Of a stretch of 64,000 nucleotides of DNA, positions 18,221 to 26,170 are shown piece by piece. Source of the stretch: Devosia sp. MC521 (lineage in GTDB: Bacteria; Pseudomonadota; Alphaproteobacteria; Rhizobiales; Devosiaceae). Numbering within the stretch: the first letter of the stretch is position 1; the number at the start of each line of letters is the position of its first letter. Both the position numbers and the translations under genes were made by a program. The stretch covers positions 2,327,001-2,391,000 of the forward strand of contig NZ_CP059902.1 of the NCBI RefSeq assembly GCF_014127105.1, in the 5' to 3' direction. The notes under the pieces are model-generated. The model did not search any database. It was not told where the DNA came from and worked only from the letters and a program-made list of their open reading frames with translations.

Positions 18221-18961
18221 ATGATTGAAAACGCACAACTGATTAGCCTCTCCAGGCAAATCGCACTGCAGCGCCGCATGGATGTGATGGCCAACAACAT
18301 GGCCAACATCAACACCACAGGGTTCAAGGGAGAGAATATTCTCTTCGAAGAATACCTTATGCCAGTTGCGCGCCACAACGACTTCCCCACACTCGATCAG
18401 CCACTCTCTTATGTTCAGGATTGGGCCACAGTTCATGATATGAGCGCTGGCGCATTCATGAACACCGGCAACGAGCTAGACGTCTCGCTGAATGGCGAAG
18501 GCTTCTTTGCTGTCGAAACGCCTGCAGGTGAACGATACACCCGCGCAGGGTCATTCCAGTTGAGCAACACTGGCGTCCTGGTTGACCTGTCGGGCAATCC
18601 AGTCATGGGCGTTGGCGGCCAGTTCCAGTTTGGCCCTGAAGAAATCGGTATCACCATCAGCCAAGACGGCACCGTATCGTCCAGCGCCGGTATTAAGGGT
18701 CAGCTGCGCATCGTTGAGTTCGCAAACACCGAAGAGCTCGTACGCTCGGGCGACAATCTGTTCGCTGGCGGCACCCCACTCGAAGCAACGACCACCGTTG
18801 CTATGCAGGGCTACCTCGAACGCTCCAACGTCTCAGGCATCTCTGAGATGGCCGACATGATCCGCATCACGCGCTCTTACGAGAGCATCTCAAGCCTTAC
18901 CAAAAAACACGACGACATGCGCCGTGACGCCATCCAGCGTCTCGGAAGCGCACAAGCATAA
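18221..18961 (+). CDS. flgF: Flagellar proximal rod protein FlgF
   Basis: A 246-residue rod protein of the flagellar basal-body rod/hook family. The N-terminus has QIALQRRMDVMANNMANINT, the middle has GEGFFAVETPAGERYTRAGSF, and the C-terminal helix is SGISEMADMIRITRSYESI. The shorter length than FlgG and the internal EEYLMPVARH region favour FlgF. First gene of flgF-flgG-flgA-flgH, with a sigma-54 type element upstream. Confidence 0.94.
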   Translation: MIENAQLISLSRQIALQRRMDVMANNMANINTTGFKGENILFEEYLMPVARHNDFPTLDQPLSYVQDWATVHDMSAGAFMNTGNELDVSLNGEGFFAVETPAGERYTRAGSFQLSNTGVLVDLSGNPVMGVGGQFQFGPEEIGITISQDGTVSSSAGIKGQLRIVEFANTEELVRSGDNLFAGGTPLEATTTVAMQGYLERSNVSGISEMADMIRITRSYESISSLTKKHDDMRRDAIQRLGSAQA

Positions 18962-18976
18962 TTCGGAGAGCCTGCC

Positions 18977-19762
18977 ATGAAAGCACTATATATCGCATCG
19001 ACCGGCATGGGCGCTCAGGAGCGCAACGTCGAAGTCATCTCAAACAACATCGCGAACATGCGCACCACTGGCTACAAGCGCCAGCGGGCAGAATTCCAGG
19101 ACCTGCTCTACCAACAAATCAGCCGCGCCGGCTCGCAGACCTCAAGCCAGGGCAACATGATCCCGGCAGGCCTCGAAATCGGTTCGGGCGTTCGCACCGT
19201 GGCGACCCCACGCGTGATGAGCCAGGGTTCGGTCAACCCGACTGAGCGTGAACTCGACGTCGCTGTCCGCGGCGAAGGTTTCTTCCAGATCGCCCTGCCA
19301 GATGGCCGCACCGCATACAGCCGCGACGGCTCGTTCGAACGCGATGCTGAAGGCAATCTCGTAACCTCCAATGGCTACCTCGTTCAGCCGGGCATCAACA
19401 TCCCAGCCAACGCTCGTAGCGTTTCGATTTCGCCAGACGGCACGATCGAAGCCTTTATCGGTACAGACGGCCTTCCAACCCAACTCGGCCAGCTTCAGCT
19501 TGCTCGCTTTGTGAACAAGTCTGGCCTTGAATCGATGGGCGACAACCTGTTCCTCGAAACCGCGGCCAGCGGCGAAGCGCAGATCAGCGTTCCGAACGTC
19601 GATGGGTACGGCGACTTGATGCAGGCCTATTTGGAAATGGCAAACGTCAACTCGGTGACCGAAATTTCCGATCTAATCGCAGCGCAGCGCGCATACGAAA
19701 TGAACGCCCGCGTCATTTCTGGCGCTGACGAAATGATGCAAGCGACTAGCCAGCTCACCTAA
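18977..19762 (+). CDS. flgG: Flagellar distal rod protein FlgG
   Basis: A 261-residue FlgG, the distal rod subunit. It begins MKALYIASTGMGAQERNVEV and continues ISNNIANMRTTGYKRQRAEFQDLLYQ; it ends VNSVTEISDLIAAQRAYEMNARVI, all near-invariant in FlgG. GGAGAG stands 8 bases before the ATG. The stop overlaps the flgA start (TAATG). Confidence 0.97.
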   Translation: MKALYIASTGMGAQERNVEVISNNIANMRTTGYKRQRAEFQDLLYQQISRAGSQTSSQGNMIPAGLEIGSGVRTVATPRVMSQGSVNPTERELDVAVRGEGFFQIALPDGRTAYSRDGSFERDAEGNLVTSNGYLVQPGINIPANARSVSISPDGTIEAFIGTDGLPTQLGQLQLARFVNKSGLESMGDNLFLETAASGEAQISVPNVDGYGDLMQAYLEMANVNSVTEISDLIAAQRAYEMNARVISGADEMMQATSQLT

Positions 19763-20724
19763 TGAGGATCACGGGAATGTCCGCACTTCGCTCTGTTACC
19801 TTGGCATTGAGTGTCGCGCTCTCATGCAGCTGCGCCTTTGCGATGCCGCTTATGAAGTCCGACGTTACGATATCGAGCGCCATCGTGACCTTCGGCGATA
19901 TGTTCGACAACGCCGGGGCAGACGCAGAAAAAGCGCTGTTCCGTGCGCCCAACCCAGGAACGACTGGCGACGTCGACGTAAACACCGTTCGTCAAGCCGC
20001 CAAGCGTATCGGCGTTCCCGTGTTTGATACCAATGGGCTGGAGCAGGTGCGGGTCTCAAGGTCTTATACTCTTGTCGACCAGGCGATGCTCACGGAGCTG
20101 ATTGAAGCTGACCTACGTCAGAAGGGTGTCGTCACCGGCCAAATGCAGGTGCAGGCCCATTTCAACGACGGTTTTGAGCCAATTAAAGCTGCCGATAGCT
20201 TTCAGCCAGCCAAGCTGGATGCCCTCCGCTACTTGCCAGGCAGCAACAGTTTCACGGCCCGCTATGTCATCGATGGCGTCGGCAGCGCATTCACCTTGTC
20301 CGGCACGCTGGACCTGTTGATCGAGGCACCGCACCTGGTCGCGGCTCTCCCCGCAGGCGCCGTTCTGGCACCAGAGCATATTTCTATGCGCCCGATTTCT
20401 GTCAAACAGGCCGATGCTCAGGGCATTCCCCACTATGATCAGCTTATCGGCAAGGCGCTCAATCGTCCAAGCCGCGACGGTATGCTGCTGCGTGCAACTG
20501 ATGTCAGCGTGCCGCTGACAATCGCCAAGAACGACCTCGTTACGATCGTCTTCAACCAGGGCCCAATGACTTTGACCGTAAAAGGTCAAGCCATCACCAG
20601 CGCTGCGCAAGGCGAGGCAGTACAAGTCCTTAATCTAGCTTCTAGGCGCATCATCAGCGCCACCGCAATCTCCCCCGGGGCCGTGGCCGTATCCACAGCA
20701 CCAATGAATATTGCCGGCCTCTAA
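19762..20724 (+). CDS. flgA: P-ring assembly chaperone FlgA
   Basis: A 320-residue periplasmic protein with a signal peptide (core VTLALSVALSCSCAFA, probably cut near residue 27) and a C-terminal SAF/FlgA domain (AVLAPEHISMRPI, IGKALNRPSRDGMLLRATDV, NDLVTIVFNQGPMTLTVKGQA). FlgA binds FlgI during P-ring formation. The start overlaps the flgG stop by one base, which supports translational coupling. Longer than enterobacterial FlgA (about 220), as is normal for alphaproteobacteria. Confidence 0.93.
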   Translation: MRITGMSALRSVTLALSVALSCSCAFAMPLMKSDVTISSAIVTFGDMFDNAGADAEKALFRAPNPGTTGDVDVNTVRQAAKRIGVPVFDTNGLEQVRVSRSYTLVDQAMLTELIEADLRQKGVVTGQMQVQAHFNDGFEPIKAADSFQPAKLDALRYLPGSNSFTARYVIDGVGSAFTLSGTLDLLIEAPHLVAALPAGAVLAPEHISMRPISVKQADAQGIPHYDQLIGKALNRPSRDGMLLRATDVSVPLTIAKNDLVTIVFNQGPMTLTVKGQAITSAAQGEAVQVLNLASRRIISATAISPGAVAVSTAPMNIAGL

Positions 20725-20734
20725 TTCGGGATAG

Positions 20735-21487
20735 ATGAAAATGAACTTCACCAAGACCATCACTTTCGTTGCCCTCGCAGCATCCCTTGCCGCATGCACC
20801 ACCACCGATAGGCTCGCGCAGGTTGGCCAAGCCCCAGCGCTCACGCAAATCGCCGATCCAACAACGACCGCGGGCTACCAGCCAGTGCGCATGCCAATGC
20901 CTGAGCCGCTCGCTGACACCTATCAGCCGAACTCTCTCTACCGCACTTCGGCCAAGGGCTTTTTTAAGGACGAACGTGCCCACCGCGTCGGCGATATTCT
21001 TACCGTACAAGTGACGATCAACGACAACGCCCAATTCAACAACCAGACACAGCGCGCTCGCAACTCGAGCAATAGCGCAGGCATGGGCGGTATTCTTGGC
21101 TCCGCAGTGAACACTGCCTTCGCCAGCGGCACCGTCCCGATCGATGCGGAAAACGCTGTCGACTTCAACTCAGGCCTGCGCGACACCGGTTCGGGCTCAG
21201 TCAACCGTAAGGAAACGCTGACGACCTCGGTCGCAGCTGTCGTCACGCAGGTTCTGCCAAACGGCAATCTGGTGATCGAAGGCCGTCAAGAAGTCCGCGT
21301 CAACTTTGAGGTCCGCGATCTCATCGTCGCCGGTATCGTTCGCCCATCCGACATTCAGGCCAATAACACGATCCCATCGACCAAGATCGCTGAAGCCCGC
21401 ATTTCCTACGGCGGCCGCGGACAGATCACAGATGTCCAGCAGTCTCGTTATGGCCAGCAGGTCCTCGACGCCATCCTGCCGTTCTAG
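20735..21487 (+). CDS. flgH: Flagellar L-ring lipoprotein FlgH
   Basis: A 250-residue outer-membrane lipoprotein: lipobox LAAC with the lipidated cysteine at residue 21. The FlgH core includes LYRTSAKGFFKDERAHRVGDILTVQVTI, ETLTTSVAAVVTQVLPNGNLVIEGRQEVRVN and the C-terminus SYGGRGQITDVQQSRYGQQVLDAILPF. It forms the L ring. Last gene of the flgF-flgG-flgA-flgH operon, followed by two hairpins. Confidence 0.97.
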   Translation: MKMNFTKTITFVALAASLAACTTTDRLAQVGQAPALTQIADPTTTAGYQPVRMPMPEPLADTYQPNSLYRTSAKGFFKDERAHRVGDILTVQVTINDNAQFNNQTQRARNSSNSAGMGGILGSAVNTAFASGTVPIDAENAVDFNSGLRDTGSGSVNRKETLTTSVAAVVTQVLPNGNLVIEGRQEVRVNFEVRDLIVAGIVRPSDIQANNTIPSTKIAEARISYGGRGQITDVQQSRYGQQVLDAILPF

Positions 21488-21496
21488 TCCATCCCC

Positions 21497-21607
21497 GACA
21501 GTGTCCTCCCCGGACACTGTCAATCCCCGGCCTGCCGCATGTCAGGCCAGTCCAATCTGTAAGTTTGGACATCCCAAGGCGCAGCTTCCCCGGCTGCGCC
21601 TTTTCTT
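21497..21607 (+). terminator. Double hairpin terminator after flgH
   Basis: A first hairpin GACAGTGTC-N7-GACACTGTC at 21497-21521 has no T-run; a second, AAGGCGCAGC-N7-GCTGCGCCTT at 21576-21602, is followed by TTCTTTTT and is the likely terminator. Confidence 0.85.
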
Positions 21608-21679
21608 TTTAGCCCAGCGCCCCCGCTCTTGATGCCAGCCTCAGCATATGAAAATGCTTGGCCAACACTGGAGCTTTTC

Positions 21680-23176
21680 ATGACCTTTGCCAAACTTGAC
21701 GATCTCGGCCGCAAGCTCGAAGCGCTTGAACACGCCCTCTCCATTCTGGGCGCCGATGAGGCAACCCATATGGCCGTTGGCGGCGGCGAGAAGCGCGCTG
21801 ATGCCGTCTCGACCCTTGCGGGCATGCACCACGCCCAAGCCACTGCCCCACATATCCGCGACTGGATCGAAACCGCCAAGGCCGAGGACCTCTCTGCCGA
21901 CCAGCGGCTCGCCGTAGAAGAGTTTGAGCGCGACTATGTAAAGGCAACCTGCCTGCCGACCGAATTCGTTGAACGCTCCTCAAGCGCCAGCATGCGCTCT
22001 GAACAGCTTTGGCGCGAGCTGCGCGCTAAGGGCGACTGGAAGGGGTTTGAACCTGCACTGCAGGGCGTGGTCGACATTGCCCGCGAGGAAGCTGCGCTCC
22101 GCTCGGAAGCAACCGGGCTAGCGCCATATGATGCGCTGATGGACAAATACGACCCGGGCAATCGCGCCGCAGATATCGACGCTGTATTTGCCGATCTCAA
22201 AAGCTTCCTCAAAGCCTTCATTCCCACCGCTCTTGACGCCCAGGAGGCCCGCCTCGCCAAGCGACCACGCAAGGCGCTCAACGCTCCATACTCAATCGAG
22301 AAACAGCGCGAGTTAGGCCTTGCCGCCACGCAGGCGGTCGGCTTTGACTTTAATCACGGCTCACTTGCCGTTTCGCATCACCCCTTCTGTGGCGGCGTAC
22401 CGACCGACGTCCGCATGACCACGCGCTACCGTACCGACGAATTCCTAACTTCACTCATGGGCGTTCTACACGAAACCGGCCACGCGCTTTACGAGCAAGG
22501 CCTACCGAAGAACTGGTCGCATTGGTCCCTTGGCAAGGCGCGCGGCATGGGAATCCACGAAAGCCAGAGCCTATTCGTGGAGATGCAGCTCGCCCGCAGC
22601 CCTGAGTTCTGGCAATTCGCCATGCCACTCGTCACTCAACACATCGGCGCAGACGCGCTGCCGGGTTGGGACATTGACGATGTTCTGACCGAAGTGAATT
22701 TCGTGGAGCGTGGCTATATCCGCGTAGACGCCGACGAGGTGACCTATCCACTGCACGTCATTCTCCGCTACGAGCTCGAAAAGGAGCTGATTGCAGGCAC
22801 GCTGCAGGTGAAAGATATCCCCGAGGCTTGGGACGCCAAGATGCAGGACTACTTAGGCCTCTCGACCATCGACAACCCCAAGGACGGACCGATGCAGGAC
22901 GTTCACTGGCCGAGCGGTGGCTTTGGCTATTTCCCGAGTTATACGCTGGGCGCCATGACAGCCGCGCAACTGGCCAGCGCTATGCGCAAGGATCTGCCCA
23001 ATATGAGCGCCGACATTGCCAGAGGCGACTTCTCGGCGATCAATCAATGGCGTGCGGACAAGATTTGGAGCCAAGCCTCGCGCTATTCGACGCCTCACTT
23101 GATCACCAAGGCGACCGGAGAAAAACTCAATGCAGATTATTTCAGATCACACCTAAAGAGCCGCTACGCAGGCTAA
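21680..23176 (+). CDS. M32 family metallocarboxypeptidase
   Basis: A 498-residue cytoplasmic zinc carboxypeptidase of the M32 (carboxypeptidase Taq) family, which removes C-terminal residues from peptides. The zinc motif HETGH is at 264-268 within TSLMGVLHETGHALYEQGLP, and the family blocks HPFCGGVPTDVRMTTRY, GMGIHESQSLFVEMQLARS and DADEVTYPLHVILRYELEKELI are present. The ATG at 21680, with GGAG 8 bases upstream, is preferred to ATGs at 21629 and 21632. No operon partner; it is flanked by terminators on both sides. Confidence 0.93.
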   Translation: MTFAKLDDLGRKLEALEHALSILGADEATHMAVGGGEKRADAVSTLAGMHHAQATAPHIRDWIETAKAEDLSADQRLAVEEFERDYVKATCLPTEFVERSSSASMRSEQLWRELRAKGDWKGFEPALQGVVDIAREEAALRSEATGLAPYDALMDKYDPGNRAADIDAVFADLKSFLKAFIPTALDAQEARLAKRPRKALNAPYSIEKQRELGLAATQAVGFDFNHGSLAVSHHPFCGGVPTDVRMTTRYRTDEFLTSLMGVLHETGHALYEQGLPKNWSHWSLGKARGMGIHESQSLFVEMQLARSPEFWQFAMPLVTQHIGADALPGWDIDDVLTEVNFVERGYIRVDADEVTYPLHVILRYELEKELIAGTLQVKDIPEAWDAKMQDYLGLSTIDNPKDGPMQDVHWPSGGFGYFPSYTLGAMTAAQLASAMRKDLPNMSADIARGDFSAINQWRADKIWSQASRYSTPHLITKATGEKLNADYFRSHLKSRYAG

Positions 23177-23207
23177 CTCCCTGCCCGCGCGAGAATATCA
23201 GAGTCAG

Positions 23208-23237
23208 AAGTCGGCGAAACCCTCGCCGACTTTTTTC
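23208..23237 (+). terminator. Terminator of the M32 carboxypeptidase gene
   Basis: AAGTCGGCGA-AACC-TCGCCGACTT at 23208-23231 followed by TTTTCTTG. Confidence 0.9.
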
Positions 23238-23347
23238 TTGGGTGAATGATTTCTGAATTTGCGCTTCAGCGGCCGTTCCAAATCGCCCTCGTAAAAAGGT
23301 CCCATCAACAACGCGACCGGAGGGGTCGCAAAACGAGGAGACCTAAA

Positions 23348-23782
23348 ATGATCCGCACTTTCATCACCACCACCATCGCCGCAGCGACACTCGCAACCGC
23401 AGCAGCTCCCGCCATGGCAAATGGCATCTCGATCTCACAGTACGGCTACGGCAATGCCGTTGGCGGCGGTCAGACTGGCTGGAACAACTTCTTCGCAGGC
23501 TATCAGAACGGCGCCTGGAACGAGGCAGTTAGCTCGCAGAACGGCGGTAACAATGTGTCCGCTATTGGTCAGGACGGCTACGACAACTACGGCGACATCT
23601 CTCAGCAGGGCTGGAACAATCAGGCGGGCGTCGGCCAGTTCGGCACCAACCACACCAGCGTCATCACCCAGGACGGTAATGGCAACGTCGCCGCCGGCGT
23701 GCAGGTTGGCAATGGCTGCAATGCCAATGTCGTGCAGCATGGCTCGAACAATGTCAGCGCCTTTGTGCAGGCTTGCCCATAA
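23348..23782 (+). CDS. Curlin-like amyloid repeat protein
   Basis: A 144-residue secreted protein with a signal peptide (MIRTFITTTIAAATLATAAAPAMA, cut before NGIS) and a body of curlin-type repeats in which Q-x-G-x-x-N recurs: SQYGYGN, GQTGWNN, YQNGAWN, SQNGGNN, GQDGYDN, SQQGWNN, GQFGTNH, TQDGNGN, VQVGNGC, VQHGSNN. This is the pattern of CsgA/CsgB beta-helix subunits. Unlike typical curlins it has two cysteines near the end (in GNGCNAN and VQACP). GAGGAG lies 8 bases before the ATG at 23348. A csgH-like gene follows 61 bases later. Whether it is a major or nucleator subunit cannot be told. Confidence 0.85.
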   Translation: MIRTFITTTIAAATLATAAAPAMANGISISQYGYGNAVGGGQTGWNNFFAGYQNGAWNEAVSSQNGGNNVSAIGQDGYDNYGDISQQGWNNQAGVGQFGTNHTSVITQDGNGNVAAGVQVGNGCNANVVQHGSNNVSAFVQACP

Positions 23783-23843
23783 CACCGATAAACCAATGAA
23801 TTGGGCCGGCGCTGCCGGCCCTCATGCTTTTGAGGAGGATAGA

Positions 23844-24224
23844 ATGACACACTCTGTTATCCGCATCGCGACCCTCGCCGTCATTGGCTGTGTTGCCGCG
23901 AGCGCCTTTGCCAACCAGCCACCGGTCAACACCGGCATCAGCTGCGGCATCCATGCCAGCACAGAACGCGGCATGAAATCGCTTGAAGCCGTTGTTTTTA
24001 GCCCCGAGACCATCAGCGGCGAATATCGCCTGTCGATGAAGGGATCAGGCGGGTCGGGCTCGACAAATATCAACCAGGGCGGCGGCTTCACTGCCCCCAA
24101 AGCACAGACAATCACCATCAGCAAAGTGACGGTCAGTGCCGATGCCAAACTGAACATCGACTTCACTATCACAGCCAAGGGCGTGACCTATGATTGCTCG
24201 AACACCATCAGCTACCAAAGCTAA
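23844..24224 (+). CDS. csgH: CsgH-like curli assembly chaperone
   Basis: A 126-residue periplasmic protein with a signal peptide (VIRIATLAVIGCVAASAFA, cut before NQPP) and a small beta-sandwich domain bearing one cysteine near each end (GISCGIH and TYDCSNT). Features include SGEYRLSMKGSGGSGSTNINQGGGF and AKLNIDFTITAKG. This fits CsgH, the alphaproteobacterial counterpart of CsgC that blocks premature curlin aggregation. A strong ribosome binding site GAGGAGG precedes the ATG. Its place between two curlin-like genes supports the call. Confidence 0.78.
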   Translation: MTHSVIRIATLAVIGCVAASAFANQPPVNTGISCGIHASTERGMKSLEAVVFSPETISGEYRLSMKGSGGSGSTNINQGGGFTAPKAQTITISKVTVSADAKLNIDFTITAKGVTYDCSNTISYQS

Positions 24225-24249
24225 TCGTTTGAACGCTATTGCTTTTATG

Positions 24250-24275
24250 CCCCGGCCTCGTCCGGGGTATTTTTA
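24250..24275 (+). terminator. Terminator after csgH
   Basis: CCCCGG-CCTCGT-CCGGGG at 24250-24267 followed by TATTTTTATTT. Confidence 0.88.
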
Positions 24276-24401
24276 TTTCAAATTCGACATGATTAACGCT
24301 GTCTGAACGAGCTCTTCCTGCGCCGTTCAGTTGCTCCTCGCTAATCTCGTCTCATCAGCTGGAACACCAGCACTGGGAACGCAAACACTGAGGAGACTAA
24401 A

Positions 24402-24815
24402 ATGACCAAGACCTTCACCAAGATCATCGCCGCCACCGCAACAGCCGCTATTCTGGCTCTGAGCGCCGCACCAACACAGGCCGCAGGTCAGATTTCGTTT
24501 GGCTTCGCCCCAACCGACCCAGACCAGGCTCAAGCGCTTGGCGTCGGCCTCCAGCTCGTCTCGCTGTTTCAGGGGATGTCCGGCACCGGCGCAAATGTCT
24601 ACCAGAACGGCTCGGGCAATGCCGCAGGCGGCTCGCAGAACGGCTCAGGCAATCACGGCCTGATCTGGCAAGAAGGGAATGGCCATAACGGCACTATTCA
24701 CCAGAACGGCTATGGCAATAGCTGCGGCCTATTCCAGTTTGGCAGTGCCACCAACGGTCAGTGCCTCCAGAACGGCAATGGCCAATCGGGCATCACCACC
24801 GTCTTCGGGTTCTAA
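24402..24815 (+). CDS. Second curlin-like repeat protein
   Basis: A 137-residue secreted protein with a signal peptide ending PTQAA, a linker with PTDPDQAQALGVGLQLVSLFQ, and curlin-type units VYQNGSGN, SQNGSGN, WQEGNGH, HQNGYGN, FQFGSAT, LQNGNGQ. Like the first curlin it has two cysteines (GNSCGLF and GQCLQNG). AGGAGACTAAA precedes the ATG, almost the same as before the first curlin gene, suggesting a duplicated start region. Terminators before and after make it a separate transcription unit, which could allow a different subunit ratio. Confidence 0.82.
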   Translation: MTKTFTKIIAATATAAILALSAAPTQAAGQISFGFAPTDPDQAQALGVGLQLVSLFQGMSGTGANVYQNGSGNAAGGSQNGSGNHGLIWQEGNGHNGTIHQNGYGNSCGLFQFGSATNGQCLQNGNGQSGITTVFGF

Positions 24816-24838
24816 GCCCCCCATCAGTACGACCCAAG

Positions 24839-24863
24839 AGCGGAGCCCCGGCTCCGCTTTTTG
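24839..24863 (+). terminator. Terminator of the second curlin gene
   Basis: AGCGGAGC-CCC-GGCTCCGCT at 24839-24858 followed by TTTTG. Confidence 0.85.
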
Positions 24864-24880
24864 CAGTTTGGCGGACAGAA

Positions 24881-24908
24881 ACAAAAAAGCCCGCATCTAT
24901 GCGGGCTT
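24881..24908 (-). terminator. Terminator of dksA
   Basis: AAGCCCGCAT-CT-ATGCGGGCTT at 24887-24908; on the minus strand followed by TTTTTGT. Ends dksA. Confidence 0.9.
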
Positions 24909-24920
24909 CTGTAAAAATCT

Positions 24921-25337
24921 TTATTCGTCGCGATAGACCTTTTCGCGGCGTTCGTGCAGCTCTTGAGCTTCAAGGCTTAAGGTCGCTGTCGGACGAGCGT
25001 CCAAGCGCGCTATGCCGATAGGGTCACCAGTCTCTTCGCAATAGCCATAAGTGCCATCATCGATGCGCTTGAGCGCCGAGTCGATCTTGGCGATCAGCTT
25101 ACGCTGTCGATCACGCGTACGCAGTTCAAGCGAGCGATCGCTCTCTGAACTGGCGCGATCGGCCATATCAGGATGGTTCTGGCTCTCTCCCTGCAAGGTC
25201 TCGAGCGTTGCGCGGCTTTCGCGCAAAATTTCATCCTTCCAAGCGTTCAACTTCGCCCGAAAATACTCCCGCTGGCGCGGGTTCATGAAGGGCTCGTCCT
25301 CGCTGGGTCGATAGTCCGTAAGTTCAACCGAAGACAT
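24921..25337 (-). CDS. dksA: RNA polymerase-binding transcription factor DksA
   Basis: A 138-residue DksA/TraR protein that works with ppGpp on RNA polymerase secondary channel. It begins MSSVELTDYRPSEDEPFMNP, the canonical alphaproteobacterial start, so the ATG at 25335-25337 is chosen over one 18 bases upstream. The coiled-coil tip keeps two acidic residues (DMADRASSESDRSLELRTRDR). The zinc-finger region reads GYCEETGDPIGIARLDARP followed by TATLSLEAQELHE, so only one of four metal cysteines remains. Stand-alone gene with its own terminator. The 166 bases to fliX show no clear site. Confidence 0.94.
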   Translation of the reverse strand: MSSVELTDYRPSEDEPFMNPRQREYFRAKLNAWKDEILRESRATLETLQGESQNHPDMADRASSESDRSLELRTRDRQRKLIAKIDSALKRIDDGTYGYCEETGDPIGIARLDARPTATLSLEAQELHERREKVYRDE

Positions 25338-25503
25338 CAGCAGACTCAACTCCAATGCGCTCTTATGGGCGGCCTATATATTCGGCTGAGTCGAACCCCG
25401 CAAGCATACAAAGCAGATTCGAGCATGATGACCGGCGACAGGACAATGCCGATCACCGCAAAACCATTAGAAAATCAGGGAAAATATAACATCCCGACCC
25501 GAA

Positions 25504-25923
25504 CTAAAGTGTCGGGAAACGGCCAGACTTTGCCAATTCAACGAGTACTCTGAGCTCAATTTCATCCAGAACAGCATCGAGATCTGGGTCAACCTTATCG
25601 CGCAACGTTGAGAGTTGTTGGCTCATGGCATCTAAACGAGACGGTGAAACATCACCCAGCAAGAGGTCTGCCTTCATACCCTCAAGTAGGTCCAACAAAG
25701 CAGCCCCACGTTTAACTGCGCGACGGCGGCCCTCATTGACGTCACCAATGCCCTGCAGCGCCAGAATTGAACCAATGCCCATCACTGCAGAAGCAGGAGG
25801 CGCTTGTTTAATCCGTCCCACACCGCCCTGACCGGTCGGAGCAAAAACAGCGCCCGCCCCCGCTTTCGACAAAGCGCCGCGGTTGGACACAGACCCAGAC
25901 CTATTTGAACCCTCGATGCGCAA
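25504..25923 (-). CDS. fliX: Flagellar assembly regulator FliX
   Basis: A 139-residue FliX-family protein. It starts MRIEGSNRSGSVSNRG and has the family core GIGSILALQGIGDVNEGRRRAVKRGAALLDLLEGMK, LLLGDVSPSRLDAM and LDEIELRVLVELAK. In Caulobacter FliX couples basal-body assembly to activity of the sigma-54 activator FlbD. It is divergent from flgI, as in Caulobacter, with a CtrA-type box in between. Confidence 0.9.
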   Translation of the reverse strand: MRIEGSNRSGSVSNRGALSKAGAGAVFAPTGQGGVGRIKQAPPASAVMGIGSILALQGIGDVNEGRRRAVKRGAALLDLLEGMKADLLLGDVSPSRLDAMSQQLSTLRDKVDPDLDAVLDEIELRVLVELAKSGRFPTL

Positions 25924-25975
25924 GCGAATGACTCACCGTGACGAAACCTACACCGGCAAAATCTGCCCACAGCAG

Positions 25976-25990
25976 TTAACGAATGGTTAA
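25976..25990. promoter_or_regulatory. CtrA-type box between fliX and flgI
   Basis: TTAA-CGAATGG-TTAA, a perfect match, lies 53-67 bases before the fliX start on its strand and about 180 bases before flgI. fliX is CtrA-controlled in Caulobacter, which supports this as its promoter element. Confidence 0.65.
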
Positions 25991-26097
25991 TATGCTCGGC
26001 AAGAATTGCTTATCACCTTCTCAAATGGCGAATAAACCGCCCGAGCACGATCCATTTACTCTTTAGAAACATATGGATAGAGGGCAAAAACATAAAC

Positions 26098-26113
26098 TGG
26101 CACGGTTCTCGCA
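26098..26113 (+). promoter_or_regulatory. Sigma-54 type promoter of flgI
   Basis: TGGCAC-GGTTC-TCGCA matches TGGCAC-N5-TTGCA with the 10-base GG to GC distance, ending 57 bases before flgI. Confidence 0.6.
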
Positions 26114-26170
26114 TTTACCTTTCCGACTGGCTCCGCAGATCTTGCACGGCGCCAACCCTCGGGGAATGAA

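Noticed and set aside
23400..24790. Tandem DNA repeat or CRISPR-like array
   Set aside because: The short repeats are codons of the curlin Q-x-G-x-x-N units in open frames; there are no equal spacers.
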